Under the pieces are notes generated by a model. The model was not told where the DNA came from. It ran no database searches and saw only the letters and a list, made by a program, of their open reading frames with translations. A program made the translations under genes and the position numbers. Positions 21,641 through 22,168 of a stretch of DNA of 22,168 bases are shown one piece after another. Source of the DNA: an uncultured Bacilli bacterium (lineage in GTDB: Bacteria > Bacillota_I > Bacilli_A > RF39 > UBA660); the NCBI GenBank assembly GCA_944364005.1, contig CALVVW010000021.1:1-22168 (forward strand), given 5' to 3'. Positions within the stretch are counted from its first letter, which is position 1. Each line of letters starts with the position of its first letter.

Positions 21641-22168
21641 ATGAAATATATGAGTCATAATGATATTAGAAATAAATGGTTTCAATTTTTTGAAAGTAAG
21701 GGACATAAAAGGGTAGAAAGTGCTTCTTTGATTCCTGTTAATGATAATAGTTTATTATGGATTAATGCAGGAGTTAGTCCTTTAAAGAAATATTTTGATG
21801 GGAGTGAAGTACCAGAATGTAGAAGAATCGTCAATATTCAAAAATGTATTCGTACTAATGATATTGAAAATGTTGGTATTACGAAAAGACATCAAACTTT
21901 CTTTGAAATGATGGGAAATTTTTCTGTAGGAGATTATTTTAAGAGTGAAGCTATTGAGTTTGCTTTTGAATTGTTAACAGGAGAAGAATGGTTTTCTATT
22001 CCTAAGGAGTTACTCTATGTTACCGTTTATCCTGATGATCATGAAGCTTATCAAAAATGGATTGAAGTAGGATTAGATGAGGCACATATTATTAAATTAG
22101 AAGAGAATTTCTGGGAGATTGGTGAAGGTCCTTGTGGACCTGATTCTGAGATTTTCTTTGATAGAGGA
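21641..22168 (+). CDS. alaS: Alanyl-tRNA synthetase, N-terminal part
   Basis: The gene runs off the right edge; 176 codons are visible. The start is ATG 21641, with GAAGGAGAG upstream. This is the class II catalytic domain that joins Ala to tRNA-Ala: [23 protein letters not shown] (about 10-32), [11 protein letters not shown] (49-59), the motif 2 region [32 protein letters not shown] (about 79-113) and [14 protein letters not shown] (158-171). The second Met (ATG at 21650) is a possible shorter start. Control by the T-box at 20362 with an Ala specifier is the expected regulation. Confidence 0.97.
   Translation, partial: MKYMSHNDIRNKWFQFFESKGHKRVESASLIPVNDNSLLWINAGVSPLKKYFDGSEVPECRRIVNIQKCIRTNDIENVGITKRHQTFFEMMGNFSVGDYFKSEAIEFAFELLTGEEWFSIPKELLYVTVYPDDHEAYQKWIEVGLDEAHIIKLEENFWEIGEGPCGPDSEIFFDRG

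Overview
The window is a gene-dense, very AT-rich stretch in which nearly every gene lies on the + strand. It uses the standard bacterial code: TGG encodes Trp and TGA serves as a stop. Strong AGGAGG-type ribosome binding sites, extended -10 promoters, a T-box in front of alaS, Bce-type ABC/two-component genes and VanZ/YfhO membrane proteins point to a low-GC Bacillota, probably a gut-type Bacilli/Mollicutes-like lineage. The exact taxon cannot be read from this sequence.

Layout. Positions 1-985 hold the 3' end of a Bce-type (FtsX-like) ABC permease, a 39-codon membrane micro-ORF overlapping it by 4 nt, and a terminator. Positions 993-6118 hold a VanZ-RDD fusion, a YfhO-family membrane protein, an unrecognised 332-aa protein and an ASCH-domain protein. 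Positions 6229-9190 hold a second Bce-type transporter (ATPase and permease), led by a 65-aa single-pass membrane protein whose gene overlaps the ATPase gene by 56 nt. Positions about 9237-10596 are a TnpB-only IS200/IS605-type element with its own promoter, intact RuvC residues, a structured 3' non-coding region (probable omega RNA) and a right-end hairpin. It lies between the transporter terminator and the promoter of the next operon.

Positions 10655-15148 look like one operon: an XRE-VanZ fusion, a divergent RdgB/HAM1 pyrophosphatase, a BceR-like response regulator, a BceS-like intramembrane-sensing kinase, and two tandem paralogous proteins of unknown family. The two-component pair probably serves a Bce transporter, perhaps the one at 6.4-9.2 kb, but the TnpB element and two other genes lie between them.

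Positions 15197-17293 are the most distinctive unit. A TTGACA promoter precedes a 20-aa leader peptide with four consecutive His codons and several Arg codons. A strong hairpin and an intrinsic terminator follow, with a competing pairing between them. Downstream are a GNAT acetyltransferase and an M20 (ArgE/DapE-type) metallohydrolase that overlap by 1 nt. This looks like a ribosome-mediated attenuator controlling an acetylation/deacetylation gene pair.

Positions 17414-19020 hold a maltose/galactoside-type O-acetyltransferase, a membrane-anchored Thr/Asn-rich protein, and a convergent YigZ/IMPACT protein that shares a bidirectional terminator with it. Positions 19121-22168 hold an AI-2E-family transporter, then a compact alanine T-box (specifier GCT) leading two small P-loop kinase-like genes and the start of alaS. 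Ile codon choice shifts from ATA-rich in the left and middle of the window to ATT-rich in the right-hand housekeeping part.
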